From an uncultured Veillonella sp. (lineage in GTDB: Bacteria > Bacillota > Negativicutes > Veillonellales > Veillonellaceae), in contig NZ_CAJZFD010000043.1 of the NCBI RefSeq assembly GCF_915069625.1, positions 1 to 13,597 of the forward strand: a DNA stretch of 13,597 nucleotides, given 5' to 3'. Shown here piece by piece: positions 7,139 to 13,596 of the stretch. How positions within the stretch are numbered: position 1 is the first letter of the stretch; the number at the start of each line of letters is the position of its first letter. The position numbers and the translations under genes were made by a program. The notes beneath the pieces were generated by a model. The model did not search any database. It had not been told where the DNA came from and was given only the letters and a program-made list of their open reading frames with translations.

Positions 7139-7844
7139 GATGTACACCTCCCCACTTATACGCAATATAGCAGGCTACTAGCATACAGCTCATAGATAAA
7201 AGCATAAAGAGCGATTTACCAACCAATAAGAGCATAACTATGGCCATAGCTGCACCAGCTACACCAAAGGCTCTAATCTTGTTATTTTTTGCGTTGAGCA
7301 GCATTTCAAGAAATACCACTATGAACAGACCTGGTAATACAAAATCGATGCCCCGTAAATCTACAGTAGCCAAGAGATTGCCAAACAGACCACCTGCAAA
7401 GGTACTAAATACCCAGAACACATAGTTGAGCCAAGACACGTGGAAATAAAACCATTTTTCATCTACATCATCGGGCAGTTTAGTAGCCATATTGATGGCA
7501 AAACTTTCATCACACATCCAAGCAACTGTAGGAAACCATTTCCAGCCCATATGTACATATCGTTGTAGTGCAGATAGTCCATAAAAGAAATGGCGTCCAT
7601 TAACGAACATGGTCAGTATAAACGCATTAATCGGATCAAATCCGGCCATCAACATGCCGATCGTCACAAACTCCATGGATCCTGCAAAAATGGTAGCCGC
7701 TAAAACCGGCGCCGTCCACCAAGGGAACCCTTGGCTCGTTGCATATAAACCAAACCCTAAACCTATGAAAAAGAAGCTGATACCCATAGGAACCATAATA
7801 GGAAATGCAAAGGAAAATGCACTTCGATTTTTTATTTCATTCAT
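7131..7844 (-). CDS. azlC: AzlC-type branched-chain amino acid exporter large subunit
   Basis: A 237-residue inner-membrane protein of the AzlC/BrnF family. Hydrophobic segments cover about 10-35, 42-68, 70-95, 130-160, 165-185 and 195-228. Family motifs are visible: FPIMVPMGISFFFIGLGFG near the N-terminus, ATIFAGSMEFVTIGML (about 50-65), FVNGRHFFYGLS (about 80-91) and the MCDESFAI block (about 110-117). It works with AzlD to export leucine, isoleucine and valine, or to relieve their toxic build-up. AAAGGAGG lies eight bases before the ATG. No terminator is seen in the 52 bp that separate it from the alcohol dehydrogenase gene upstream, so a shared transcript is possible; a TATAAT overlapping that gene's stop codon could also give azlCD its own promoter. 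Confidence 0.93.
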   Translation of the reverse strand: MNEIKNRSAFSFAFPIMVPMGISFFFIGLGFGLYATSQGFPWWTAPVLAATIFAGSMEFVTIGMLMAGFDPINAFILTMFVNGRHFFYGLSALQRYVHMGWKWFPTVAWMCDESFAINMATKLPDDVDEKWFYFHVSWLNYVFWVFSTFAGGLFGNLLATVDLRGIDFVLPGLFIVVFLEMLLNAKNNKIRAFGVAGAAMAIVMLLLVGKSLFMLLSMSCMLVACYIAYKWGGVHLD

Positions 7845-7896
7845 AGGGGGCGCCTCCTTTCCAAATCACATACATTTAAAGTGTTAATGTCATTTA

Positions 7897-9063
7897 TTAT
7901 AAAGCGCGCGTTAAAATTTCACGAGCTACGTCTGGTGTTACATCGCCTTTTTCACCAAGTCGTGTCATACCATGGTCTTCCAATTGTTTCACAATTTTAT
8001 CAACTGCTTCTTCGCCTAGACCATAATCTTTCAAATGTGTAGATACACCAAGGGACTCGAAGAATTCACGAGTTTTAGCAATCGCTTTGTCTGCTTTTTC
8101 TTCTGTTGTACCTTCTGTAATATGCCATACACGTGTAGCGTATTGTGCCAACTTATCGAGTTTGTCGGCTTTTTTCACTTCTAACAATGCAGGCAATACG
8201 ATAGCTAATGTAATACCATGGTCAAGATGATATGCCGCTGTTAACTCATGACCGATAAGATGTGTTGCCCAGTCTTGTGGCACGCCGGCACCGATCAAGC
8301 CGTTTAATGCCAAGGTAGAGGCCCACACGTGATTAGCGCGAATGTCGTAGTTTTCTGGATTTTCTACTGTTTCTTTGCCGATTTCAATCATAGTTTTCAA
8401 AATACTTTCACTAAAACGATCTTGAATACGGCCGTCTACAGGATATGTTAAATATTGCTCTGTGGTATGCACGAATGTATCGATAACGCCATTCTTAACT
8501 TGTTTTTCTGGCAATGTGAAAGTCAATGTTGGATCGAGCATAGAGAACTTAGGGAATACTAAGCTACTGAACACAGGGAACTTACCATCACCATAGGTAA
8601 TAACAGCACCATTATTCATTTCAGAACCTGTGGCAGGTAGTGTCATAACGGTACCAAATGGTAATGGATTTGGTACCATTTCTACCGGAACCTCTGGAAC
8701 ACCAGCTTTCATAACATCAATAACAGGGCCATCATAAGTAGCACCCATAACGATGAGCTTTGTAGCGTCCACCACAGAACCACCGCCTACAGCAAGGACG
8801 AAATCTACGCCATGTTCTTTAATGAAAGCAACGGCACGTTCACATGTTTCGAGAGATGGATTTGGTTCAATACCACCGAATTGCTCAACCTTGCGGTCGC
8901 CAAGAGCTGCCACAATACGGTCAATAAGACCACTGCGCACAGCAGAGCCACCACCATATGTAATAAGCACCTTTGCATCCTTTGGTACTAATGCATTTAA
9001 TTCGCTCAAGCGATCTTTACCGAATACAATATGTGTAGGGTTATAAAAATCAAAGTTAAACAT
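7897..9063 (-). CDS. yqhD: YqhD-type NADPH-dependent iron-containing alcohol/aldehyde dehydrogenase
   Basis: A 388-residue cytoplasmic enzyme very close in length and motif layout to E. coli YqhD, which reduces a broad range of aldehydes (butanal, acrolein, malondialdehyde) with NADPH. The cofactor region has YGGGS (36-40) and AVGGGSVVDATK (91-102); FGGIEPNPS and TLPATGSE are also shared. Metal ligands are Asp195 and His199 (IDTFVHTTEQ), His268 (WATHLIGHE) and His282 (LDHGITLA). AGGAGG stands ahead of the ATG. It is first in its transcript, with azlC 52 bp downstream. In this organism it could detoxify aldehydes or take part in alcohol formation; which one is not shown here. Confidence 0.95.
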   Translation of the reverse strand: MFNFDFYNPTHIVFGKDRLSELNALVPKDAKVLITYGGGSAVRSGLIDRIVAALGDRKVEQFGGIEPNPSLETCERAVAFIKEHGVDFVLAVGGGSVVDATKLIVMGATYDGPVIDVMKAGVPEVPVEMVPNPLPFGTVMTLPATGSEMNNGAVITYGDGKFPVFSSLVFPKFSMLDPTLTFTLPEKQVKNGVIDTFVHTTEQYLTYPVDGRIQDRFSESILKTMIEIGKETVENPENYDIRANHVWASTLALNGLIGAGVPQDWATHLIGHELTAAYHLDHGITLAIVLPALLEVKKADKLDKLAQYATRVWHITEGTTEEKADKAIAKTREFFESLGVSTHLKDYGLGEEAVDKIVKQLEDHGMTRLGEKGDVTPDVAREILTRAL

Positions 9064-9123
9064 AGTGACCTCCTATATATATCATATAAAACCTATAAGT
9101 CTAATTGTACGAAATTTATATCT

Positions 9124-9132
9124 ATTATATCA
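9124..9132 (-). promoter_or_regulatory. Extended -10 promoter of the yqhD-like gene
   Basis: TGATATAAT on the minus strand is a perfect extended -10, 61 bp upstream of the start codon. No good -35 is seen at 17 bp, as is common with extended -10 promoters. Confidence 0.6.
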
Positions 9133-9243
9133 TTTTTTCGATATTCTTAGATATGCTACACCCCTTATCATTAGCGAGCTCATAAAAGCCATAGCTTTAA
9201 TCTATAGCTAACCGATATCTTTTGCTCTATATACAAAATCCCA

Positions 9244-9273
9244 TTCACATGATAGGATATATACATTATATGT
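9244..9273 (+). promoter_or_regulatory. Candidate promoter of metQ
   Basis: TTCACA (one mismatch from TTGACA) followed 17 bp later by TATATG, ending about 25 bp before the metQ start. I see no SAM-I or T-box-like leader, which often regulates metQ in Firmicutes; the leader is too short for one. Confidence 0.4.
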
Positions 9274-9295
9274 ATAAGTAGAAAGGGATGTTCTC

Positions 9296-10114
9296 ATGAA
9301 ATTAAAAAAATTTATTGCCCCTCTTCTCGTTGGCGTTCTAGCATTCGCCATCGCAGGTTGCGGCACAGATACAAATCAATCTAGCCAAGCACCAAAAGAA
9401 ATTAAAATCGGTGCTACTGCAGGTCCTCACGCTCAAGTAGCTGAAGCAGTTGCAAAAGAAGCTAAAAAACAAGGTATCGACCTTAAAGTTGTAGAGTTCT
9501 CCGATTATGTAACACCAGATAAAGCTCTTGCTGATGGCGACATTCAATTGAATGCGTACCAACACGTGCCATTTATGGAAAACTTTAACAAACAAAATGG
9601 TTCCAACTTAGTAGCAATCGGTAAAACCCTTTTAGTGCGTATGGGATTATATAGTAATAGTGTACATAGCGTACAAGATGTACCTGAAGGCGCTACGGTT
9701 TCTATTCCAAATGACCCTACTAATGGTGGTCGTGCATTAGTATTATTAGCTAAAGCTGGATTAATTACGTTAAAAGATGGTGTCGGCTTCAAAGCAACTG
9801 TTGCAGATATCACATCTAACCCGAAAAATATAAAGATTCAAGAATTAGAAGCAGCTCAATTACCTCGTAGTCTAGATGATGTAACAATTGCAGTTATTCC
9901 AATGAATTATGTACAAAGTGCTGGCCTTAGTGTAGAAAAACAAGGCTTCTTCTTCGAATCAAAAGATGAACCACTAACAGTCATCGTACTTGCGGTACGT
10001 AGTGAAGACAAAGACAACGAAACTTACAAAAAAATTGCAGACATTTACAAATCTGATGCAATTAAACAATTCATCAACGATACTTTCAAAGGTAGCATTA
10101 CATCTGCAAACTAA
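9296..10114 (+). CDS. metQ: MetQ-type methionine ABC transporter substrate-binding lipoprotein
   Basis: A 272-residue NLPA/MetQ family protein, the periplasmic lipoprotein that hands D- or L-methionine to the MetNI ABC transporter. The signal peptide ends in lipobox AIAGC with Cys22 lipidated. Family blocks seen: KIGATAGPHAQVAEAV (about 36-51), NAYQHVPFMENFNK (about 85-98), GLYSNSVHSVQDVPEGATVSIPND (about 117-140), NGGRALVLLAKAGLI and the closing VIPMNYVQSAGL region, where MetQ proteins bind the ligand. GGGA stands eight bases before the ATG. It is alone in its transcript: neither metN nor metI is adjacent, and a strong terminator follows. Some NLPA members bind other amino acids or dipeptides, so the ligand is probable, not certain. 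Confidence 0.93.
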   Translation: MKLKKFIAPLLVGVLAFAIAGCGTDTNQSSQAPKEIKIGATAGPHAQVAEAVAKEAKKQGIDLKVVEFSDYVTPDKALADGDIQLNAYQHVPFMENFNKQNGSNLVAIGKTLLVRMGLYSNSVHSVQDVPEGATVSIPNDPTNGGRALVLLAKAGLITLKDGVGFKATVADITSNPKNIKIQELEAAQLPRSLDDVTIAVIPMNYVQSAGLSVEKQGFFFESKDEPLTVIVLAVRSEDKDNETYKKIADIYKSDAIKQFINDTFKGSITSAN

Positions 10115-10116
10115 CC

Positions 10117-10150
10117 AAAAGACCGACCTCAATACGAGGCCGGTCTTTTT
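10117..10150 (+). terminator. Terminator of metQ
   Basis: GC-rich stem AAAAGACCG-A-CCTC paired with GAGG-C-CGGTCTTTT (one A/C mismatch), small loop and TTTTT tail right after the metQ stop codon. Confidence 0.92.
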
Positions 10151-10232
10151 GATAAACAATCTTTTATAGATCTATAAATACGACTATCACCTTAACAAAT
10201 GTAGTAACTACAGTAAAATATGTATAATGCCA

Positions 10233-10268
10233 AAAAGCGATACCCTAACTATTTAGAGTATCGCTTTT
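10233..10268. terminator. Terminator of the nitroreductase gene (works from the minus strand)
   Basis: An 11-bp stem AAAAGCGATAC / GTATCGCTTTT, extended by a 4-bp inner stem and a loop of four bases. A-rich and T-rich flanks make it usable in both directions, so it also backs up the metQ terminator. Confidence 0.8.
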
Positions 10269-10279
10269 ATTTTATTCTT

Positions 10280-10319
10280 TAGTATCAATCACTATTATTA
10301 GTAATCAATCACTACTATT
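10280..10319. repeat. Tandem duplication of about 20 bp over the nitroreductase stop codon
   Basis: 10280-10299 and 10299-10319 are near-identical (two differences: one inserted A and one T/C change). The right copy includes the last codons and stop of the nitroreductase gene; the left copy is the decayed or newly made duplicate in the 3' region. Confidence 0.7.
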
Positions 10320-11130
10320 CTTCAGTATCGAATGTTACGTCCAATGGTTGGCGTTCCACGATGTTACGGTAACGAACCTTTGGATAGCCCATCAAGATAC
10401 CACCAGCAATGATTTTATCCTCTGGTACACCTAATAGTTCCAATAGTGGTTTATACTCTGCTTCGCCTGCATGTTCAAAGAAGCCAGCCCAACAAGTGCC
10501 TAAACCTAATGTTGGTGCATACAACTCTGCATAAGACAAGCAGGAATGCCCGCTATCGTGAGTACGGTGAATATCTTTTTTAGAACCGATGGCCACTACT
10601 AGCGCAGGCGCATCGCGCAAGATGTATTCCTTACCCTTATCGACCTCAGCTTGTGCTGCACGAGCATAAAGACGCATAATCGGCACAGTTTTCGCAGCCA
10701 AATGCATCCACTCAAGAACGAGATCTGCAATGCGACGCAACTTTTGTTTGTCCCGAATAACAATATAGGAAATACCTTGTGTATTTGTTGCTGTTGGAGC
10801 CATTCTTGCAACGTTTAAGACCTTGCGAATAAGCTCAGCAGGAACTGGTTTATTTTGATAATTACGAATAGAGCGACGGCTGCGCAAGAATAACTCAGCT
10901 TGCTCTGGCGTTAATTTTTGTTCTTTTGTGATATCGATTTGCTCTTTACGTGGGGTCATATCACTATCAAGAGCAAGCGTTGGGCATACGGAAATACAAT
11001 GCCCACAGGAGATACAACCTCCCTTGCCAGTTACAGGCCCATTTTCGGACATCACTAGCAAGCCTGTTGGACAGTCAGCTACGCAAAGGCCGCATCGTGT
11101 ACAGACTTCTGTATTGACGGTAAATAACAT
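10315..11130 (-). CDS. Ferredoxin-nitroreductase fusion protein
   Basis: A 271-residue cytoplasmic flavoprotein with an N-terminal bacterial-type 2[4Fe-4S] ferredoxin domain (1-55) and a C-terminal FMN nitroreductase domain (about 80-260). The cysteines are complete: C10-x2-C13-x2-C16-x3-C20-P and C39-x2-C42-x2-C45-x3-C49-P. In the FMN part, RRSIRNY (85-91) and APTATNTQ (111-118) are the usual phosphate- and flavin-binding segments, and GGILMGYPKVRY closes the fold. Such fusions are common in anaerobes and pass electrons from ferredoxin to an unknown acceptor. I chose ATG 11128-11130 because GGAGG stands nine bases ahead; an upstream in-frame ATG at 11175 would run through the promoter. The next gene upstream encodes a sulfite/nitrite reductase, but over 600 bp of repeats separate them, so co-transcription is doubtful. 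Confidence 0.93.
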   Translation of the reverse strand: MLFTVNTEVCTRCGLCVADCPTGLLVMSENGPVTGKGGCISCGHCISVCPTLALDSDMTPRKEQIDITKEQKLTPEQAELFLRSRRSIRNYQNKPVPAELIRKVLNVARMAPTATNTQGISYIVIRDKQKLRRIADLVLEWMHLAAKTVPIMRLYARAAQAEVDKGKEYILRDAPALVVAIGSKKDIHRTHDSGHSCLSYAELYAPTLGLGTCWAGFFEHAGEAEYKPLLELLGVPEDKIIAGGILMGYPKVRYRNIVERQPLDVTFDTEE

Positions 11131-11147
11131 CTGATAAATCCTCCAAA

Positions 11148-11169
11148 CACTACTATAAAGCCTATTATA
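11148..11169. repeat. Left copy of a 22-bp inverted repeat bracketing element E1
   Basis: On the minus strand this reads TATAATAGGCTTTATAGTAG followed by TG, and matches 11479-11500 on the plus strand at 21 of 22 bases. It covers the -10 box and leader of the nitroreductase gene. Confidence 0.8.
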
Positions 11170-11172
11170 ACA
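11164..11172 (-). promoter_or_regulatory. Extended -10 promoter of the nitroreductase gene
   Basis: TGTTATAAT on the minus strand, a perfect extended -10, 34 bp ahead of the start codon. The hexamer is part of a 22-bp sequence found again, inverted, at 11479-11500. Confidence 0.55.
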
Positions 11173-11206
11173 CACAAAATCAAGTGATATCTAGTTTTAA
11201 CCAATC

Positions 11207-11440
11207 GATTTAATTGTAATGGTGCTAGCTTATCGCTATATATTGCCCTTTTGGATGGGGCCCCGTTTCATTAGTACAACTTGGTAAAAAAAGTAAGGAT
11301 ACTCTTGCTTGCTCCATCCTTCGCAAAGTCGCTGCACAAGCGCATCCTTACTTTTTTATCACTTTAGTTATAAAGATGTCCCATCCAAAAGGCAACTATA
11401 ATCAAGTTATAAGCACGCCCAAGCACCATTACAATTAATC
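11207..11440 (-). ncRNA. Element E1: nested-stem structured repeat, candidate RNA or hairpin mobile element
   Basis: About 234 bp that fold into three nested stems: outer 11211-11226 with 11422-11437 (16 bp perfect, TAATTGTAATGGTGCT), middle 11247-11259 with 11380-11392 (13 bp), inner 11287-11300 with 11344-11357 (14 bp, AAAAAAGTAAGGAT). The apical region 11311-11336 contains, on the minus strand, TGCAGCGACTTTGCGAAG. This and the GATGGGAC / ACGGGGCCCCATC segments recur in E2 in the other orientation, while the stems differ in sequence. No protein is encoded. On the plus strand the inner stem is followed by a T-run and could also act as a terminator. The orientation given follows the shared motif, not evidence of transcription. 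I do not recognise a named family. Confidence 0.6.
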
Positions 11441-11478
11441 TATAAAATAAATCTACAAAACACTAAAATTTTATACCC

Positions 11479-11500
11479 TATAATAGGCTTTAAAGTAGTG
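11479..11500. repeat. Right copy of the 22-bp inverted repeat bracketing E1
   Basis: Plus-strand partner of 11148-11169 (21 of 22 bases). It runs straight into the first unit of the 55-bp tandem repeat. Confidence 0.8.
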
Positions 11501-11597
11501 GCGCCACGCCCACCATGTGGGAAAAAATAGCCTGCAACTAGGATTTAGAGTAGTGGCGCTATGCCCACCGTAGGGGAAGGACTAGCCTGCGGCTAGT
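11489..11597. repeat. Two tandem 55-bp GC-richer units with internal hairpins
   Basis: Unit 1 (11489-11543) and unit 2 (from 11544) align without gaps, about 41 of 52 positions identical by hand. Both share AGTAGTGGCGC, GCCCACC and TAGCCTGC. Unit 1 contains the palindrome TGGCGCCA and the hairpin CCCAC-CAT-GTGGG. Unit 2 ends in the perfect hairpin ACTAGCC-TGC-GGCTAGT (11581-11597), itself flanked by GGGGAAGG and CCTTTCCCC, which extend the stem. The GC content is clearly above that of the flanking DNA. REP-like units are the closest general comparison; no known family is claimed. Confidence 0.75.
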
Positions 11598-11615
11598 CTC
11601 TCCCTTTCCCCATCA

Positions 11616-11821
11616 TATAAAAGCATTTGAGTAAAGATCAGATGTAGCTTGTGATGGGACTAGTTAATAGCAGACGCTCAAATAATAAAAAGAGGTCCCT
11701 ATGCAGCGACTTTGCGAAGAACGGAGCAAAGAGGGACCTCTTTTTATTATTTATTGAGTTGTCGCAATCTAACGGGGCCCCATCACAAGCGGAAAAGGAA
11801 ATTTACTCAAATGCTTTTATA
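11616..11821 (+). ncRNA. Element E2: nested-stem structured repeat, homologous to E1, overlapping the reductase 3' end
   Basis: About 206 bp with the same plan as E1 in the opposite orientation. Outer stem 11616-11635 with 11802-11821 (20 bp perfect), middle stem 11647-11658 with 11779-11790 (12 bp, GCTTGTGATGGG), inner stem 11681-11700 with 11732-11751 (20 bp perfect). The apical part 11702-11727 starts TGCAGCGACTTTGCGAAG and matches E1 at about 24 of 26 bases; inside it TTTGC and GCAAA can pair around a ten-base loop. ACGGGGCCCCATC (11772-11784) also matches E1. The right outer arm is the last codons and stop of the reductase gene, and the left arm is an inverted copy of them. Read from the minus strand, the inner stem followed by TTTTTATTATTT makes a good terminator for that gene. 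Confidence 0.65.
11681..11751 (-). terminator. Terminator of the sulfite/nitrite reductase gene formed by the inner stem of E2
   Basis: On the minus strand the strong stem AGAGGTCCCT / AGGGACCTCT closes on a 31-base apical part and is followed by TTTTTATTATTT. It is about 50-120 bp after the stop codon. The large conserved loop is unusual for a plain terminator. Confidence 0.6.
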
Positions 11822-13356
11822 AGTTCCATGTATTCCGCTTTGTGTGTCATTCTCCATGTACCAAAGTCTGGTTCTGGGGATTGGTTTAGGATGTTTGCCA
11901 AGGCTTCCAAGAATTCTGGGATTTTTGTGGCTACGATATTACCTGCCATTTTACCGAAGTTTTCGGAGCCCATGTGTTCGGAACCACCGTCTACGAGGAT
12001 GAAGGCTACTGTAGGTTTCTTATCTACTAGTTTAACCGCACCATGGAAGCCAATTTCACCAATTTGGTGTGTACCACAGGAGTGTGGACAGCCAGAGATG
12101 TGTAGACGAGGTAGTTTACTTGTATCTACACCTTTTTCTTCAAGGTGTGCAAAGATATCTTTCAATAGGCCATTAGAGTCTTGCATACCGATTTGACATA
12201 CTGTAGAGCCTACGCAGGATACGGAACGACGGAAATCATTTTCCGCACTATCGTCTGTTAACTCTGCGATTTTACGAGCCTCATCAGCAGTAAGGTTGAT
12301 GAAGAACAATGCTTGGTCTGGCGCAATACGTGCTTCTACTTGATCAAGTGTTACAGCATAATCAAGAGCAGCCAATAGGTGTTCTACATTAGCATCGCCA
12401 CCTGCCGGATGGTATTCTACGTAGTATAAACCTTCTTGTTTTTGACGGTGAATACGATCGTTTTCCACAGACTTATCACGCTTACCAGTTTTTGTAATTT
12501 CATAAGCATAGTCAGCTGGATTAATGGTTAATTGTTCCACTTCTTTCACCATAGCCAATGTTTCTTCATAGGTCTTGATGAAAGCTTCAGCTCCACCCAT
12601 TTCCGCAGGCATATAGCGAGTACGAGCCTTGCCACGGTTTTTGAAATTTCCATGGTTAGCAAAGACCATAAGCATAGCTTTCACATGGTATAAAACATCC
12701 TCAGGCGCCACATCGTGCGCTACAGGAATACCAATACGAGGATTTGGGCCAATACCACCACAAGCGTATACATCAAAGGTATTGTGTTTCGTTAAATTGA
12801 AACCAAGGTCCTTGAACGTAGCATGCGGCGTACTATCAAAGCCATTATCGATACCCATTTTAAATTTGCGAGGGATTTTGATGTAGAACATTTGCTCTAG
12901 AAGAAACTCGCTAATAGCCGTTGCATATGGCGTAATATCTAAGGTTTCACGAGGATCAATACCGCGCAAAATACTAGCTACCACATTTGGATTGTCACCA
13001 CCAGCACCGCGGTTATAGATACCGTGATCATAACATTCTTTATATAGATTTAGAATTGTATCACCATCGAGGCCATGCATTTGCAAACATTGGCCAGTAG
13101 TGAAATGTACGTGCTGCAAATTATATTTGCGAATAGAGTCCGCTAAAAACTGCATGTGCTCGCGTGTCATGCGCCCACCGTTGAAGCGCCAACGGCTCAT
13201 ACCAGAGTTAGCACCACGCTCAGCATAACTACCATAGGCACCGGATTGCCCTTTATAGTCTGCAATAGACATTTCTTTCTTATAGAACTTATGCGTCATA
13301 TCTTCAAACTTTGGATAATCTGCAATTAATCGATCTTTCAACTCTTGTGTAATCAT
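11803..13356 (-). CDS. Ferredoxin-type sulfite/nitrite reductase (siroheme, 4Fe-4S)
   Basis: A 517-residue cytoplasmic reductase of the nitrite/sulfite reductase family, which reduces sulfite to sulfide or nitrite to ammonia by six electrons at a coupled siroheme and [4Fe-4S] centre. The cluster and siroheme ligands are complete: Cys381-x5-Cys387 (SCVGSTVCQIG) and Cys423-x3-Cys427 (SGCPHSCGTHQIGEIGFHG). Half-domain repeats are seen near the start (SRWRFNGGRMTREHMQFLAD and HFTTGQCLQMHGL) and after residue 330 (YYVEYHPAGGDANVEHLLAAL), and the substrate-side NRGAGGDNPNVVAS segment is at about 115-128. ATG 13354-13356 is chosen because AGAGG stands eight bases ahead; an in-frame ATG at 13407 lies at the predicted transcription start. 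Nitrite and sulfite enzymes cannot be separated on motifs alone. Its 3' end is part of element E2. Confidence 0.92.
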   Translation of the reverse strand: MITQELKDRLIADYPKFEDMTHKFYKKEMSIADYKGQSGAYGSYAERGANSGMSRWRFNGGRMTREHMQFLADSIRKYNLQHVHFTTGQCLQMHGLDGDTILNLYKECYDHGIYNRGAGGDNPNVVASILRGIDPRETLDITPYATAISEFLLEQMFYIKIPRKFKMGIDNGFDSTPHATFKDLGFNLTKHNTFDVYACGGIGPNPRIGIPVAHDVAPEDVLYHVKAMLMVFANHGNFKNRGKARTRYMPAEMGGAEAFIKTYEETLAMVKEVEQLTINPADYAYEITKTGKRDKSVENDRIHRQKQEGLYYVEYHPAGGDANVEHLLAALDYAVTLDQVEARIAPDQALFFINLTADEARKIAELTDDSAENDFRRSVSCVGSTVCQIGMQDSNGLLKDIFAHLEEKGVDTSKLPRLHISGCPHSCGTHQIGEIGFHGAVKLVDKKPTVAFILVDGGSEHMGSENFGKMAGNIVATKIPEFLEALANILNQSPEPDFGTWRMTHKAEYMELIKAFE

Positions 13357-13412
13357 ATTAGTACCCTCTTGGCTTATATTTATTAAGCATAATACAGAAC
13401 TTTTCATAGGCT

Positions 13413-13421
13413 AGTATACCA
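13413..13421 (-). promoter_or_regulatory. Extended -10 promoter of the sulfite/nitrite reductase gene
   Basis: TGGTATACT on the minus strand fits TGnTATAAT with one mismatch in the hexamer. RNA would begin near 13406, giving a 50-nt leader with AAGAGGG as ribosome site. Confidence 0.55.
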
Positions 13422-13427
13422 TACACG

Positions 13428-13437
13428 CATACGTATG
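13428..13437. promoter_or_regulatory. Palindrome CATACGTATG in the reductase promoter, candidate operator
   Basis: A 10-bp perfect palindrome lying between the -10 and the -35 region of the reductase promoter, about 22-31 bases before the predicted RNA start. A bound dimer here would block the polymerase. The regulator is unknown. Confidence 0.35.
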
Positions 13438-13552
13438 TTAGTAGCCAAGCTCACAATTTTAATATCAATTACAAATAATATGCTTTACAATCTGTAATAA
13501 TAATTACTTTTAATAAGAGCCAAATCAACATAGAGTAGATTTTAAAAATCAT

Positions 13553-13596
13553 AACCACCCGTAGAACGGGTGGTTTGCTCTGACCCTATAAGGGTC
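13553..13596. repeat. Two adjacent hairpins at the window edge, possible insertion-sequence end
   Basis: AACCACCCGT-AGA-ACGGGTGGTT (13553-13575) is a 10-bp perfect stem with a three-base loop; GACCCT-ATA-AGGGTC (13582-13596) follows six bases later. No T-run follows either stem, so a terminator is less likely. Paired short hairpins near an element edge resemble ends of IS200/IS605-type elements, but the window stops here and no transposase is visible. Confidence 0.45.

Noticed and set aside
11257..11264. GGGGCCCC as a stand-alone operator or restriction site
   Set aside because: The same eight bases occur at 11774-11781 in the homologous position of E2, so they belong to the element's conserved core.
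11287..11357. E1 as only a simple terminator
   Set aside because: There is no plus-strand gene upstream for it to end, and its large conserved loop and two further outer stems are not explained by termination.
11489..11597. CRISPR array
   Set aside because: Only two units, directly adjacent with no spacers, and they differ at about a fifth of positions.
11651..12196. 181-codon plus-strand open frame across E2 and the reductase 3' end
   Set aside because: It is antisense to the well-supported reductase gene and to the stems of E2, has no ribosome site and resembles no family.
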